Source: Trichobilharzia szidati
Lineage: Eukaryota > Platyhelminthes > Trematoda > Strigeidida > Schistosomatidae
Direction: 5' to 3'
Assembly (NCBI GenBank): GCA_944472155.2
Contig: OX235277.1
Location: forward strand, 40,254,758-40,318,757
Length of the DNA stretch: 64,000 bases
Positions 45,151 to 55,139 of this stretch are shown piece after piece; positions within the stretch are counted from its first letter, which is position 1; every line of letters begins with the position of its first letter. The position numbers were made by a program, and so were the translations under genes. Under the pieces are notes generated by a model, which did not search any database, was not told where the DNA came from, and was given only the letters and a program-made list of their open reading frames with translations.

Positions 45151-45838
45151 ACCACAGTGCCCAAGTTTCATCCTGATATTAATAACTCTGTCAATTCATG
45201 ATCAAACCTAAGACCAATCGAATCTCTACAAATCGACATTTGAAATTTAACTTCTCAATTCACCAACAGTGTAGTGTGTGTGTGTTACTGACAAGAATGC
45301 TATGAGTAGTATACTGTGTGTGTATCTGATATCTTCTGGAAGAATCTTAAGTGGTACAGAGTAACGGATCAAGGTGTGAGTAAAGAGAAAAAGGAACGAA
45401 AGCCATTGTGTGTGTGCAACAAATATAGGAAGCATGAAATGAAGACGACAAAAGAAGCAGAGCACGAAGAAGCACTTCACCATCTCTCAGTGTACACCCC
45501 TTCTTCTTTTTCACATAAAACAAAAAAATTCTACTACTGAGAATACCACTGTGCTCTGCCACTGGAACAGAAGTAAAATCGATCAGCTACAAAAAAATAC
45601 AGCAGATGGTGGTTATCCACATGCAATACTGTTTAGGATAAAGCTCTCACATAAGAATATACCAGGGAGACCAACTCAAGCTTTACCAAAAGCGCTAACA
45701 CACGGAGTCAGATAGTTTACTGATGACTTTATCAAAATGGCGTTAACACAAAACAAGAATGCAAAAAAAGAAACCTCTGACAACCCTGATACCTCTTGGT
45801 ATATACCTCTACACATGCATACATGCATGTATACATAC

Positions 45839-45993
45839 CTCTAAAATTTGACTCAATGGACTTGAGTTAAACTCTTTCTGAAGACAATCTGTATTCGGTG
45901 AATAAGGGAAATCACTAGATGCATAGACTAGCTGTAACGATTGACTGGGTTCATCAAGCAACGAGGAGTCAGTGTGCGTTTGAATTGCTCGAC
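45839..45993 (-). CDS. Host gene, internal coding exon 4 of those seen
   Basis: On the minus strand a polypyrimidine-rich acceptor (ttcttcttcttgaaatag) precedes the exon, and donor GAG|GTATGT follows at 45838. The exon is 155 bases: entered in phase 1 (completing an AGT codon) and left in phase 0. It reads RAIQTHTDSSLLDEPSQSLQ, then SDFPYSPNTDCLQKEFNSSP and LSQILE. It is serine-rich with no recognised domain. The intron to the terminal exon is about 15.9 kb. Confidence 0.6.
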
Positions 45994-46094
45994 CTATTTC
46001 AAGAAGAAGAAGAAAAAGAAAACGAAATCAATTAGAATGAAAATATAAAGATGTTATTTATAAAGATGGTGTCAGATCATCCATATGCTAACTG

Positions 46095-46207
46095 TATGCG
46101 CTTACGCAAAGCCTTTGTTCTCATTTTCTCACCACCAATATTGGGGACATAAACATTGACGTCAATTACTGTCTACCAACTTTGGCTAGCAGCCAGCTCT
46201 CACCACA
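46095..46207 (-). mobile_element. Truncated LTR, third member of the solo-LTR family
   Basis: Minus-strand start TGTGGTGAGAGCTGGCTGC at 46207 continues through 'ttgacgtcaattactgtcta' (plus strand). It has an internal deletion and loses similarity near 46095. Confidence 0.6.
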
Positions 46208-46439
46208 TTTCTACCTCAGAAACCTGTTTTGTTGATCAGCTATACGTAGAAGAAATAGGTTTGAAAGACGCAAATATGTATACGAATCAATATCCATGAA
46301 CAGATTTGTCTAACACTATCCGGTGAGACAAACTTCACAATATACGAAATACTTCAGCCTAGATAGGTTATACCTCACGGCCAAGTGCAGTATGTTACTT
46401 CTCAACAATCACTTGAGTTACCATGGAGTTGGCGATGTG

Positions 46440-46570
46440 CCACACCTATTGAGTGAGAACTAATGACACTCTCTGGCTGCTGAAACTTCATACGGTGGAG
46501 TAGGATTCGAACCTGTGACCTAGTGACTGAAAGTCAGGAACCCAGACCACTGAGTTACAGCTCTTTAGTG
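46440..46570 (-). repeat. tRNA-like sequence of a further SINE type
   Basis: The minus strand reads 'agctgtaactcagtggtctg' (box A-like), then an arm-like 'cctgactttcagtcac', then box B 'aggttcgaatcctac'. Spacing resembles a tRNA, but the acceptor stem does not close convincingly. No second copy was found in the window. Confidence 0.45.
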
Positions 46571-47470
46571 GAAATGGAGTATCTGAAAATCTCTCAACAA
46601 ATCAAAACTACACGGAAATGAACTCATGTTTACCTAAATATCGATTTTTTTATCACTTCAGTGTTTATTTTATTGATGCAAATGCATGCGTGGTATGACA
46701 TATAATCACGCACTGTATAACACAGCTTATTAATTGTTTCAATGAAACGCCAAGCTGGTACAATGTAGACGCTAACAGATGCGTCACACAAAACAACAGA
46801 AAGCAACTTAGGGAAAATAACAATTGAGGCATAACATAATTACTCCATGTTACTTTCAGAAGAAGGAGATTGTAACATGTTCTCCACTGATTATATCTGG
46901 AGTCACTGATCCCGACTATCTCTCGGACTCCACCAACATATTCTAATCGAACACAACTATCCTTCAGTATCACGGTACCGTTTTAGGCTAACTACCCGTC
47001 CCTCCCCCCGCTTTTTCCACCCAGTCGAAGAGCCAGCACACAATGAACAGTGTAGGAACCGCTGTTATAACATTCGCAGTACATGTTCAAGCCATCGAAG
47101 ACAATGTCCCAGGATGCAAGCAATTCTATGGAGGCAGCCAAGATCAGACATACAAAGTCACCGCACCTCCTCAACTAGAAGAGGACAGGCACAAAAGAAT
47201 TCTTTAAGGGGTTCATAGGTGACCCGGAATCGCATATTTATCTCTGGATATCACTTTACAACTAGAAATTTCATCCGTCACACCTCCACCAGCACTCACA
47301 TAACTACCTAGATATACGAAATTACCGGTTCAACTAAATCAGTGAGTGCAGGTACAGACACTAAATGCCAACCTATTAAGTGCAGTTTGAATAGCCTGTA
47401 CGGTAATGTACAGTCGATATATAATAGGTGTGTGGAACACAAAATTTCATAAGAAGAACAGGGAAAAAGC
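46571..47470. other. Intronic sequence without recognised feature
   Basis: Only short ORFs without homology signals were seen. It lies in the intron between host exons 3 and 4. Confidence 0.35.
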
Positions 47471-47479
47471 AATACTTAC

Positions 47480-47627
47480 TTGTCGATGAAGTATTATTTT
47501 CATGCAAAACTTTATCTGGTGAATTAACAAGCTGGCAGGAGGAGATTTTTCGAGTAGGAATAATACTTGATGGACTTAGCATAGTCCAACTAGTATTATT
47601 ATAAACTGGACTGATGAGTGATTCTTT
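47480..47627 (-). CDS. Host gene, internal coding exon 3 of those seen
   Basis: On the minus strand the acceptor is tttcttttactag and the donor is ACAA|GTAAGT (intron starting at 47479). The exon is 148 bases, entered in phase 0 and left in phase 1. It reads KESLISPVYNNTSWTMLSPS, then SIIPTRKISSCQLVNSPDKV and LHENNTSSTS. The phase agrees with both neighbouring exons, which is the main support. No domain is recognised. The frame's ATG (TMLSP) is internal, not a start. Confidence 0.6.
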
Positions 47628-47830
47628 CTAGTAAAAGAAACGCAATATATATAAATGCACAAAGTGATAAGCACATCAGCAGTTATTTAATGATATTGTG
47701 ACTATCGCATAGAATTATAACTTTACAGGTACGAATGCATACAACTAGAGATCAAGTATGCTATGATTTAATCAACGTTGAAGAAACGAGCTTATAATTG
47801 TTTTTAAAAAAATATCAATAACATGGAGTG

Positions 47831-48290
47831 CTAATCAAATCTGACTGACTGATTGACTGACTGGATTTCAATATATAACTTTGCACAGAATTGCAACAGC
47901 ACTTCAAGTTGCCAAACTCCATGTAACATACAAAGGAAGGCAAAATAGAGAAAAGAGAAGGTGGAAAGAACTACAGGGAGTAGAAATGTGCAGTAGAAAG
48001 AATAGTAACATGGGTGTATTTGGATGTGAGAGATGACAACGAGTGAATTCATCGGCATCACTGCGAATAATCTTGAGTCATATTCATCAATAGCCTCTAA
48101 TCATTATTTCTTGGTATTCTGAAAACTTCAACTAAGCATATGGTTCATACCAACTGTCGTCAAATACTCCATGGATTGACCCAAGGTTTCCGTTTGACCA
48201 ACCCTTAATCTTTTCAAACCTAATCCTATTCCCGCTGAGGAAGACGGTGGCTGAGTAGGCGCAATGCGTTCTACAGCGAATGCTTAGCTA
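47831..48290 (-). repeat. RTE-type LINE 3' end
   Basis: The 3'-terminal segment 'aactttgcacagaattgcaa', together with 'gccaaactccatgtaacata' on the plus strand, is the reverse complement of the RTE family end at 29000-29060. Upstream parts ('gaggaagacggtggctgagt', from the SSHRLPR region) follow at 48240. It is untranslatable. Confidence 0.65.
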
Positions 48291-48890
48291 ATAGAAACAA
48301 CAAACAATAAGCCTTACAATCAGTTTTGCAAACGTTGTTGTTAGTCTCACAATTTGACTATTACTCTTAATCTCATTACTCTTTTCAGTTCTTTTGTATT
48401 TTTTATCGATCACTTCACAGAAAATTCATCAAATGAACTATTTTATTAGTCAAAATTTTAAGGCGTATTTTTGTTTCTTCTCAGTTTTAGTACAATCAAT
48501 ATGGAATTTTACAACCCATTTGTGTGATAGATACAGTCAGAATCAAATTAGTCCCCACCCATCTTCTTGATTTTTCGGTGATTCCTCACAGACGTTTTTA
48601 AAAGACATTACAGTAAACTTAATATCATATCAGACTGTCATAGAACGGAACTGTCATCAAAAGTACCCCGTCAATATTTTTGTTCTTAAACACATTCTCG
48701 GCATTCTTTTCCTTTTCAACATGAGCTTTAAAAGATACATCTTATTTATATACATTTACATTTAGACACGATGGAGATGTGTACCACAGATAGATAAAGT
48801 CAGATTTGAAGTAAGTTCACGCTAAAGATTGGCTGTTGCTTAGTAAGACAATGAAAGCTTCGCAACTAAACCATCCGTCTAAGAGAAGAG
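48291..48890. other. No feature recognised
   Basis: AT-rich intronic sequence. No repeat family or exon signal was convincingly seen. Confidence 0.35.
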
Positions 48891-48894
48891 ATTA

Positions 48895-49275
48895 TTATTA
48901 TTGTTTCCTTTAGTTTCTAGAGGAACATATGGCTTCAGCCGCACGCCTACACTGCACGTTCGGTTCTCTGCCAACGTTTCCACCGGACTCCACGTCTGCT
49001 AACATACTTTTATCTCCTCTTCGCATGACCTCCTCCATGTCACCCTCGCACTGATGACCAACTAACTCACTGCTTCCTTTTCGGGTTCCACTCGAGCTAT
49101 AACCTGGCGTGTGATGTCACTCATTTGATGGTTTGTTTTGATATGATTATGAGCAATAGTTTATGCTCAAAACGTCATCAGTTAATATTACTGTACAACA
49201 ACACTGTGTGTGATTTATCAAAAAAAGAATCGTATCCATAGTGGAGTTATGCTCTACCACAGTGCCCAAGTTTTA
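48895..49275. mobile_element. LINE (WIGHTLR family) 3' end followed by a PLE terminal repeat
   Basis: 48895-49135, on the minus strand, matches 24240-24480 (ttgtttcctttagtttctag, then 'ttcgcatgacctcctcc'). At 49136 it switches abruptly to the plus-strand PLE terminal repeat 'ttgatatgattatgagcaat', which runs to about 49275. Confidence 0.6.
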
Positions 49276-49739
49276 TACTTATACCAAAAAAAGACATTTT
49301 AAACCAGCATATTAAAATTAAAAAGTGGAAGACAAGCAGCTGAAAAACTGAAGACGAAATCGGTTACTACAGGAACTTTGGTAAGTATAAAGGATCAGTT
49401 AGCTAAATTGATAAATACCTAATGACTCAAATAAAGTATAATTATATTTCAATAGTTTACACACAATGATAAGTTTTGTTATTGGTAATATTTATGCATA
49501 TTATTCAATCAATCCTAGAGAGTGGTAGTCGTAACCTGTAAAGCTTGATTGTAAAGTTTGCGATTTTAGTTGTGTATGGTATAAATTGACACACTAAGCA
49601 TAAAGGACAAGATTCGGATTTCTGAAAGTAACGTCAAACCAGTGAGCGCTTCTGTATGGCTTAGAGACTCGGTGCACACCTTCACCAAAAGTACTTCCAA
49701 CAGGTTACTGCAGACTTTCATCAATACCTGCATTCTCTG

Positions 49740-49970
49740 ACTCAATTCATGGGCCATTGGATCGGGTCCCAGTGGCTCAATGGTCTACGAGCTAGCTCGT
49801 CTTGTAGACAGAAGGTTCTGGGTTCGAAACCCGCAGCGTGGGTACGTAATGCTGAAGGGTGCCAAACTAGACAGGCGAAACATATGTCCAGTACTCCCTG
49901 TGGCTGGTTTTCCAATGGTTCTCTAACTAGTGTCAGCTCATGATGAAATCCTCCGACCAATGACTCAATA
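49740..49970 (+). mobile_element. Hammerhead SINE, plus strand
   Basis: tRNA-like head 'gggtcccagtggctcaatgg', box B 'gggttcgaaacccgc', hammerhead relic 49850-49893, and tail 'ccaatggttctctaactagt'. The 5' core is GCTGAAGG and stem II is altered, while GAAAC-A-TATGTC and cagtac persist. Predicted inactive. Confidence 0.65.
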
Positions 49971-50005
49971 ATGAACATGAGATGACCAGTCAGAAGGCAT
50001 TTTTT

Positions 50006-50226
50006 CCTTCACGTTCCCAGTGGAACATGGGGCTCCAAGCTAGACGCTTGAAGTTTCTGTAGCAGTGTTAATTTTTACAGGATGGGGTTGCTAGCCCCAT
50101 GCCCAACCTTTCCTCTTCACCAACTTTATTACCGGTTTATTGAGGTAAAGCAGTGCGTAGGCCGAGGGTCGAACCCCGGACCATGTGCATGGTCGGCGAG
50201 CGTCCTAACCGCTACGCCACCGACGC
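50006..50226 (-). repeat. tRNA-Gly-derived SINE
   Basis: Minus-strand head 'gcgtcggtggcgtagcggtt' with box B 'ggggttcgaccctcg', the middle 'aaagttggtgaagag'-like section, and end 'ccactgggaacgtgaaggaa'. The head lies only 15 bases downstream of the tRNA-Asn sequence. Confidence 0.75.
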
Positions 50227-50241
50227 ACTTAAAATCCCTAG

Positions 50242-50258
50242 CACCCCCGGGTGAGCTC

Positions 50259-50298
<40 letters not shown>

Positions 50299-50315
50299 CA
50301 TTGCGCCACGGAGGC
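50242..50315 (-). tRNA. tRNA-Asn (anticodon GUU)
   Basis: The 74-base minus-strand sequence folds into a full cloverleaf: acceptor GCCTCCG/CGGGGGT (two G-U pairs), D stem GCGC/GCGC, anticodon stem TTCGG/CCGAA around CTGTTAA (anticodon GTT), five-base variable loop, T stem GGTGG/TCACC around TTCGAGC, discriminator G. G73 and GUU are expected for tRNA-Asn. A TTTT Pol III terminator lies 8 bases downstream (50231-50234). Box A (TGGCGCAATGG) and box B (GGTTCGAGCTC) are intact. It could be a real gene or a recent tRNA retrocopy; no CCA is encoded, which favours a gene. Confidence 0.85.
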
Positions 50316-50329
50316 ACGAAGGCATTAAC

Positions 50330-50590
50330 AACAAGAAATTCTGCCAACGAATCAACCAAGAACCAGTGATCCAACAAATATGTAGAAGGAAATGGAGATG
50401 GATTGGACACACGCTGTGAAGACCGTTAAGTGACATCACGTGCCAGTCAGACCCCTGAGTGGAATCCGAATAGAGAACGACGAGTTAAGCGTTCAAGGGT
50501 AACGTGGAGAAGACAGTGTAAGGAGAAAATGACAGCTGATAGGCAATCATACAGCCAGTTAAAGAGGACTGTAGGGGACGGAATGAAATG
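50330..50590 (+). pseudogene. LINE fragment, W-x-WIGHTLR region
   Basis: Translating across one break gives NQEPVIQQICRRKWRWIGHT, then in the next frame VEWNPNRERRVKRSRVTWRR. This is the conserved distal C-terminus of the LINE family also present inverted at 24235. It is short and frameshifted. Confidence 0.65.
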
Positions 50591-51130
50591 GGGATGCGCT
50601 GTTGAAACTCTCTGCTCTACTTGGAACCTGTCTGTCTGTCTGCTTTCGACATAGAACTTTGCACATATGTGCAGCAGTTCAAGTCGCCACACTCCATGTA
50701 GCACACAAAGCAAGAGAAGACAGTAGGAGAAATGCATAATAATATAGACAGTAAACAGAGGTGTGAGACAAAGGAATAGTAACAACGAAGAACAAAACAG
50801 TTTAATTGGAAATCATGAGTCACAAGGAGTGGATGCATCTGCGCCACTGAGAACGATTTTGAGCCACGTCACCAATTGTTTCCAGCCTTCATTGCTTTTT
50901 ACCGTCCCGAGGACCCCAACCAGGAAGCCAGTCTACACCTTCCTACTTGGCTTAGACTAACTGTTGTAGATTTCATTGACTGGTGCCATGTTTTCGTTTG
51001 ACTGCCGCTAGCTCTTTTCCAGCCTGACCCTATATCAGCTAACATTGCCCGTCGAGGAAGGCGATGACTAGGCATACGTAACACATGTCCTAACCATCTC
51101 AGTCGATGTAACTTATAGGAATAATAGTAT
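50591..51130 (-). pseudogene. RTE-type LINE 3' fragment
   Basis: The minus-strand translation contains MLRMPSHRLPRRAMLADIGS, matching the RTE copy at 28590-28680, followed by the family 3' region and end (gcacatatgtgcagcagttc on the plus strand). One reading break lies within the HRLPRR stretch. Confidence 0.7.
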
Positions 51131-51319
51131 AATGTGAATTCAAGTAGGTAAAGTAACGGATTTTCTGCGTGTCAACATGCACAAATTCTAGATCAATGAA
51201 CTTCACCTGGTCGAAATTTCGTGTCTGGTACACGAATCAGATCAGATCTTACGATTTAATAAAAAAAATGTTAGAATAGTCATCTAAGAGACCAACCAAA
51301 TATAGACATATATATATAT

Positions 51320-52085
51320 CTGTAGGCTAAAAGACCCGGTGGACCCAATCAAACAAAATAATATAATTTACGAAATACCTTGCAATGACTGTGAGTTAGA
51401 TCAACTACATAGGTCAAACTAGTAGATCGGGGGTAATCAGATTATCGGAAAAAAAGAATTTAGCTAAGGTAAGAATGGTTGACCCCAAGAAGATAAGTAA
51501 TTTAGAAAAAAGCTCAGCAATTGCACTACATGCATTAACACACAACCACAAAATAGGGTGGGTGGGAGAGGGTTAAGATTCTAAGAAGTAATCTAGGTAG
51601 GTGGAGAGAGAGATTGATTACTGAATCTGCCTGGTTCATCGAGTCTACACCCAACACATGCAACAGAAATGACTCAATGCAAATACCAGAGATATGTATG
51701 GAAGATATTATTACCACCAGTCAGTCAAATTAGAGGAGGATAATAAATAATCTCAAAATTCTATTTCAATTCAATCACATTACAACATTCTAACAAGTTA
51801 CTTATTATGACTATAAAAACACTCGTCTTATTTCCCATCTAATTGTATTTGATCAATAACACTCATATTATTATTTCTGAATGTACATTATCCCATATTG
51901 ATTTTTATTCAAATATCTAGTCAGTTCCACACATGTATATAAATGAAGGAAAAAAGTTGTGTGAGTGAGTGACTTGATATGATTATGAGTAGCAATAGTT
52001 TGTGCTCGAAACGTGGTCATCAGTTAATATTACTGTATAACAACACTGTGTGATTTTATCAAAATAAAATCTTATCCATAATGGA
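51320..52085 (+). mobile_element. Penelope-like element 3' part with long terminal repeat
   Basis: It starts 'taggctaaaagacccggtgg', the internal sequence also found at 44535, and translates in pieces to QNNIIYEIPCNDC-like GIY-YIG entry and ITESAWFIESTPNT-like text. The full terminal repeat follows (51750-52085), with 'actcatattattatttctga', 'tgtgtgagtgagtgacttga' and the hammerhead-like motif at 51972-52023. It ends 24 bases before the host exon donor. Confidence 0.7.
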
Positions 52086-52108
52086 GATATATATATGTAA
52101 AGGCTTAC

Positions 52109-52227
52109 CTTTGTTAAACTGGATACTTTAGACAGAGAACGAAATCGAATCAGGGCACGTTTGAATAATTCATCAACAATTAAATATCGTAGATTAGCCA
52201 TTCTTTCTTCATTAGTTAATTTGACAG
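52109..52227 (-). CDS. Host gene, internal coding exon 2 of those seen
   Basis: On the minus strand the donor is ACAAAG|GTAAGC (intron from 52108). The chosen acceptor is CTGCAAAG|CTGTC, which has no strong pyrimidine tract but is the only nearby one that preserves frame with exon 1. The exon is 119 bases, entered in phase 1 and left in phase 0: VKLTNEERMANLRYLIVDEL, then FKRALIRFRSLSKVSSLTK. It looks like an amphipathic helical segment, the most domain-like part of the protein. ATG at MANLRY could instead be the start of a shorter isoform. Confidence 0.55.
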
Positions 52228-52343
52228 CTTTGCAGCTTTAGCTTTTGTATAGTTCATTGAATCAATCGCAGGGAGAGAATTTAATCTGTCTATATCTAAA
52301 ATCGGTTTTGTTAGATGAGAAGTGAATGTGAATGTGAACTCAC

Positions 52344-52497
52344 TTGAACAGGTGGAGGAAGAGGAGAAGACTGTATCAAGGGGTGTAGTATTCTTTTGAT
52401 TTGTTTTACAGCCGTTGTTGTTATTATTATTGTTGTTGTTTAATTTAGATGAACAATTGCTTTCACTACAACCTTGGGGTAGATGAGATCCACACGC
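52344..52497 (-). CDS. Host gene, most upstream coding exon seen
   Basis: On the minus strand a strong acceptor (tcttttattttttttatag) and donor TTCAA|GTGAGT bound 154 bases, phase 0 in, phase 1 out. It reads ACGSHLPQGCSESNCSSKLN, an asparagine run, GCKTNQKNTTPLDTVFSSSS and TC. Four cysteines near the start are notable but do not match a motif I can name. Earlier exons must lie to the right, beyond this point or outside the window; I could not identify them. Confidence 0.55.
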
Positions 52498-52544
52498 CTA
52501 TAAAAAAAATAAAAGAAGAACACAACACAATGAAATTTAGTCCT

Positions 52545-52765
52545 TTATCTAATTTTCTAGTTTTGATATTGTCAGTTTATATACACGTATACCGATAATA
52601 AATATAGAGGCTATAGAGGCAGACAGAAACGAATTGATTTCTGACCAAGAACTCGAAGTTAGAACGAAATTGCCACTACTAGACGAGATAATGCTGGGAG
52701 TGCAGCTCTATGCCTGACTTCCACAGTATTTAAATTCCAGGGGGAGGAGAAATATACAAATAAAC
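52545..52765 (+). repeat. Penelope polymerase fragment, duplicate of 53960-54155
   Basis: 'gtcagtttatatacacgtat' through 'cagtatttaaattccagggg' is a near copy of the middle of the PLE polymerase 1.4 kb to the right, in the same orientation. It encodes the stretch after motif A. It is frameshifted. Confidence 0.7.
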
Positions 52766-53079
52766 TGGCCCATTTACTCTGATTTCTGTTAATCAGCGAT
52801 ATGCTGCGTTAACTCCAGTCAATGTCGTCGGCAAATATTCGTCCTTACAACTAACATGGTGAACTCCGCTTATCACTACTTCCAAGTTGAACTTCAGCCA
52901 AATTCATATTAGTTTGTTTATTAGATATATCACACAGTGAAACAGAGAAGTTAGAAGCAGAATAGAAGGCCTTCAAAAATTATGTCTGAGAGAAGAGATC
53001 CACAGAATCGTTAAAAATTACATATCAGATCTGAAATTGAGAAATTAAAACAAAAGCTAAAAGGAATAGTTACCAATGT

Positions 53080-54650
53080 AGATTAGGATCTTATAACACA
53101 ATCCTCCAGCAATGCAAAATAAGCAACTTTCCAAAAGTCAAAAAATAGTCAAATCAAAAAGTTCAACAAATTATTAGAAGAGAAATCTTCATCTCAGAAT
53201 GATGAAGTCAACAATCCATAGGCAACGGTGATCGATAAATCAAAGTGGGTTATCAATCTCTCAACGCATATATTGTCCTACGGAAATAGGTGTATCAGAA
53301 AAGGGACTGAATTTCAATGTATCAGTAGACAAGCTGAAACCTGAGGATGTCATCCCTAAAATAGAAATAGCACTGAGTGGGATAGACAAAACTACAGCTG
53401 ATGAAGTACGAGTACATTGTGCACTGACATTAAGACGACAAAAATGTGGAAAGCCTAACCTGACAAAACAAGAGATAGAAGCCCTGAAACACCTTAAGAA
53501 TAACAAGGATATAGTTATCACAAAGTCAGACAAAGGAAATGCAACAGTAGTATTAGACAAATCAGACTATTTGGACAAGGTAAATACTCACATACAAACA
53601 GGACCATATGAGAAAATTAATAAACCAATAGATACAGTTATGAATAAAGTTAAGGAATCCACAGCGGACCTTATACGCCGAATGAAGCCATTTCTATGTG
53701 AGTCTAAGTGGTTTAATTTAATGCCCAAAACTAATAACCCCAGTAGAATGTATAGTGTTGTTAAAGTTCATAAGTCAGGATACCCTATTAGGCCTATAGT
53801 TGATTTTAGAAATTCACCTACCTATGAATTATCTAAATATTTAGCCATGGTATTAAATCCCCTAAAAATCCACTCGAAATCTAGACTAACTAATTCTTAT
53901 GAACTAAAACATAGATTAGATAATTTAAAATTAGATAATGAAGAAAAAATGGTTAGTTTTGACATCATCAGTTTATATACACGTATACCGATAATATAAA
54001 TACGGCTATAGAGGCAATCAGAAACGAACTAATTTCTGACCAAGCACTCGAAGTTAGCACGAGATTGCCACTACTAGACGAGATAATTCTGGGAGTGCAG
54101 ATATGCCCAACTTGCACAGTATTTAAATTCCAGGGGGAAAATAATACAAAAAAACTGAGGGAGTTGTCATGGGGTCATCAATATCCCCGGTTGTGGCAGA
54201 TATATATATGTAATCATGGATAGGTGGGAAAACACAGCGATTGAAACGTTCAGCCCCATGACACATTCACTGTACTTAGAACACAGGATATAGATAGATT
54301 TTTTGAACATATTAACTCAAAGGTGGAGGCAATTCAATTCAATTCACTTATGAATTGGAAAGTCAGGAAGGGGAGCTTCCAATGTTAGATTGTAGCGTAA
54401 AAAAGGAAAGAAGATGGGAAGTTAAACACTAGTGTGTGTTTACAGGAAACTCAAACAGATATTTGAACTCCCGATCATCCCATCCTATGTCAGTGAAAAT
54501 AGGATTGATGAAATGTTTAAGTAACAGGGTACAAAAACTAAGCAGTGCCAAAGAAGAACACAACAAGCATGAATCACTAGTGATAGGAGATATTTGAAAG
54601 AAGTCACCTCTCTTCCACTTGCCTAGCATCTAAGCAGCATCAACTACAGG
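53080..54650 (+). pseudogene. Penelope-like reverse transcriptase, N-terminal and palm region
   Basis: The main frame runs from about 53300 to a stop at 53999. Motifs in order: LKPEDVIPKIEIALSGIDKT; DIVITKSDKGNATVVLDKSD (a PLE hallmark); KWFNLMPKTNNPSRMYSVVK; VHKSGYPIRPIVDFRNSPTY; and motif A KMVSFDIISLYTRIPI with its catalytic aspartate. After the stop and shifts, 54150-54250 holds traces of the G-x-x-MGSS-x-SP-x-x-ADIYM block, and 54450-54600 holds later pieces. It is the most complete PLE polymerase N-terminus here, but not translatable as one protein. Confidence 0.8.
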
Positions 54651-54689
54651 ATCACAAAAGCAAAACAGGACTTCACTACTACTCTGAAA

Positions 54690-54980
54690 TCAATTTCTAA
54701 CCGGTTTCAATATAGAACTAGTTTGCACAGGTATGCAGCAGTTCGAGTTGCTGCCACACTCCCTCCTTAGGCGTTGTGTTAATATCTCACTGATGTTATC
54801 CCCGAAGAACTGAAGTTTTAAGAATAAAACCTTCCTGTTTCGGAGAACTGTTGGTACTTTGGCCTGTCTTGATTTTTGATTTATATGCTTATCGGTGGAT
54901 TTTTCTGGATAACCGTTCTCATTCAGCAACAGTTTAATAATAATAATAATAATAATAACAATAACCTTGGCCATCAAGGT
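54690..54980 (-). pseudogene. Penelope linker fragment fused to an RTE 3' tail
   Basis: The minus-strand frame reads LLNENGYPEKSTDKHINQKS and FLKLQFFGDNISEILTQRLR, the PLE linker before the endonuclease. It is followed directly by CGSNSNCCIPVQTSSILKPV, which is the RTE LINE 3' end. An ATT microsatellite (54936-54962) marks the upstream edge. Confidence 0.65.
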
Positions 54981-55139
54981 TTAAATGATCCTCAATTTAT
55001 TGTAGAAATTCCCTTAATTTTATTTGAAATTCTATTTGCCATTACATTTTTACGGGTATTAAAATTTATGCATCTGTAGTGAACTGCAATTCCATTACGA
55101 TCTTACTTAACAAATCGATAATATTTAGAAACACCAATG

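Noticed and set aside
45247..45562. Overlapping ORFs on both strands (71-78 codons)
   Set aside because: Low-complexity lysine-rich or leucine-rich translations within an intron, no splice-consistent frame.
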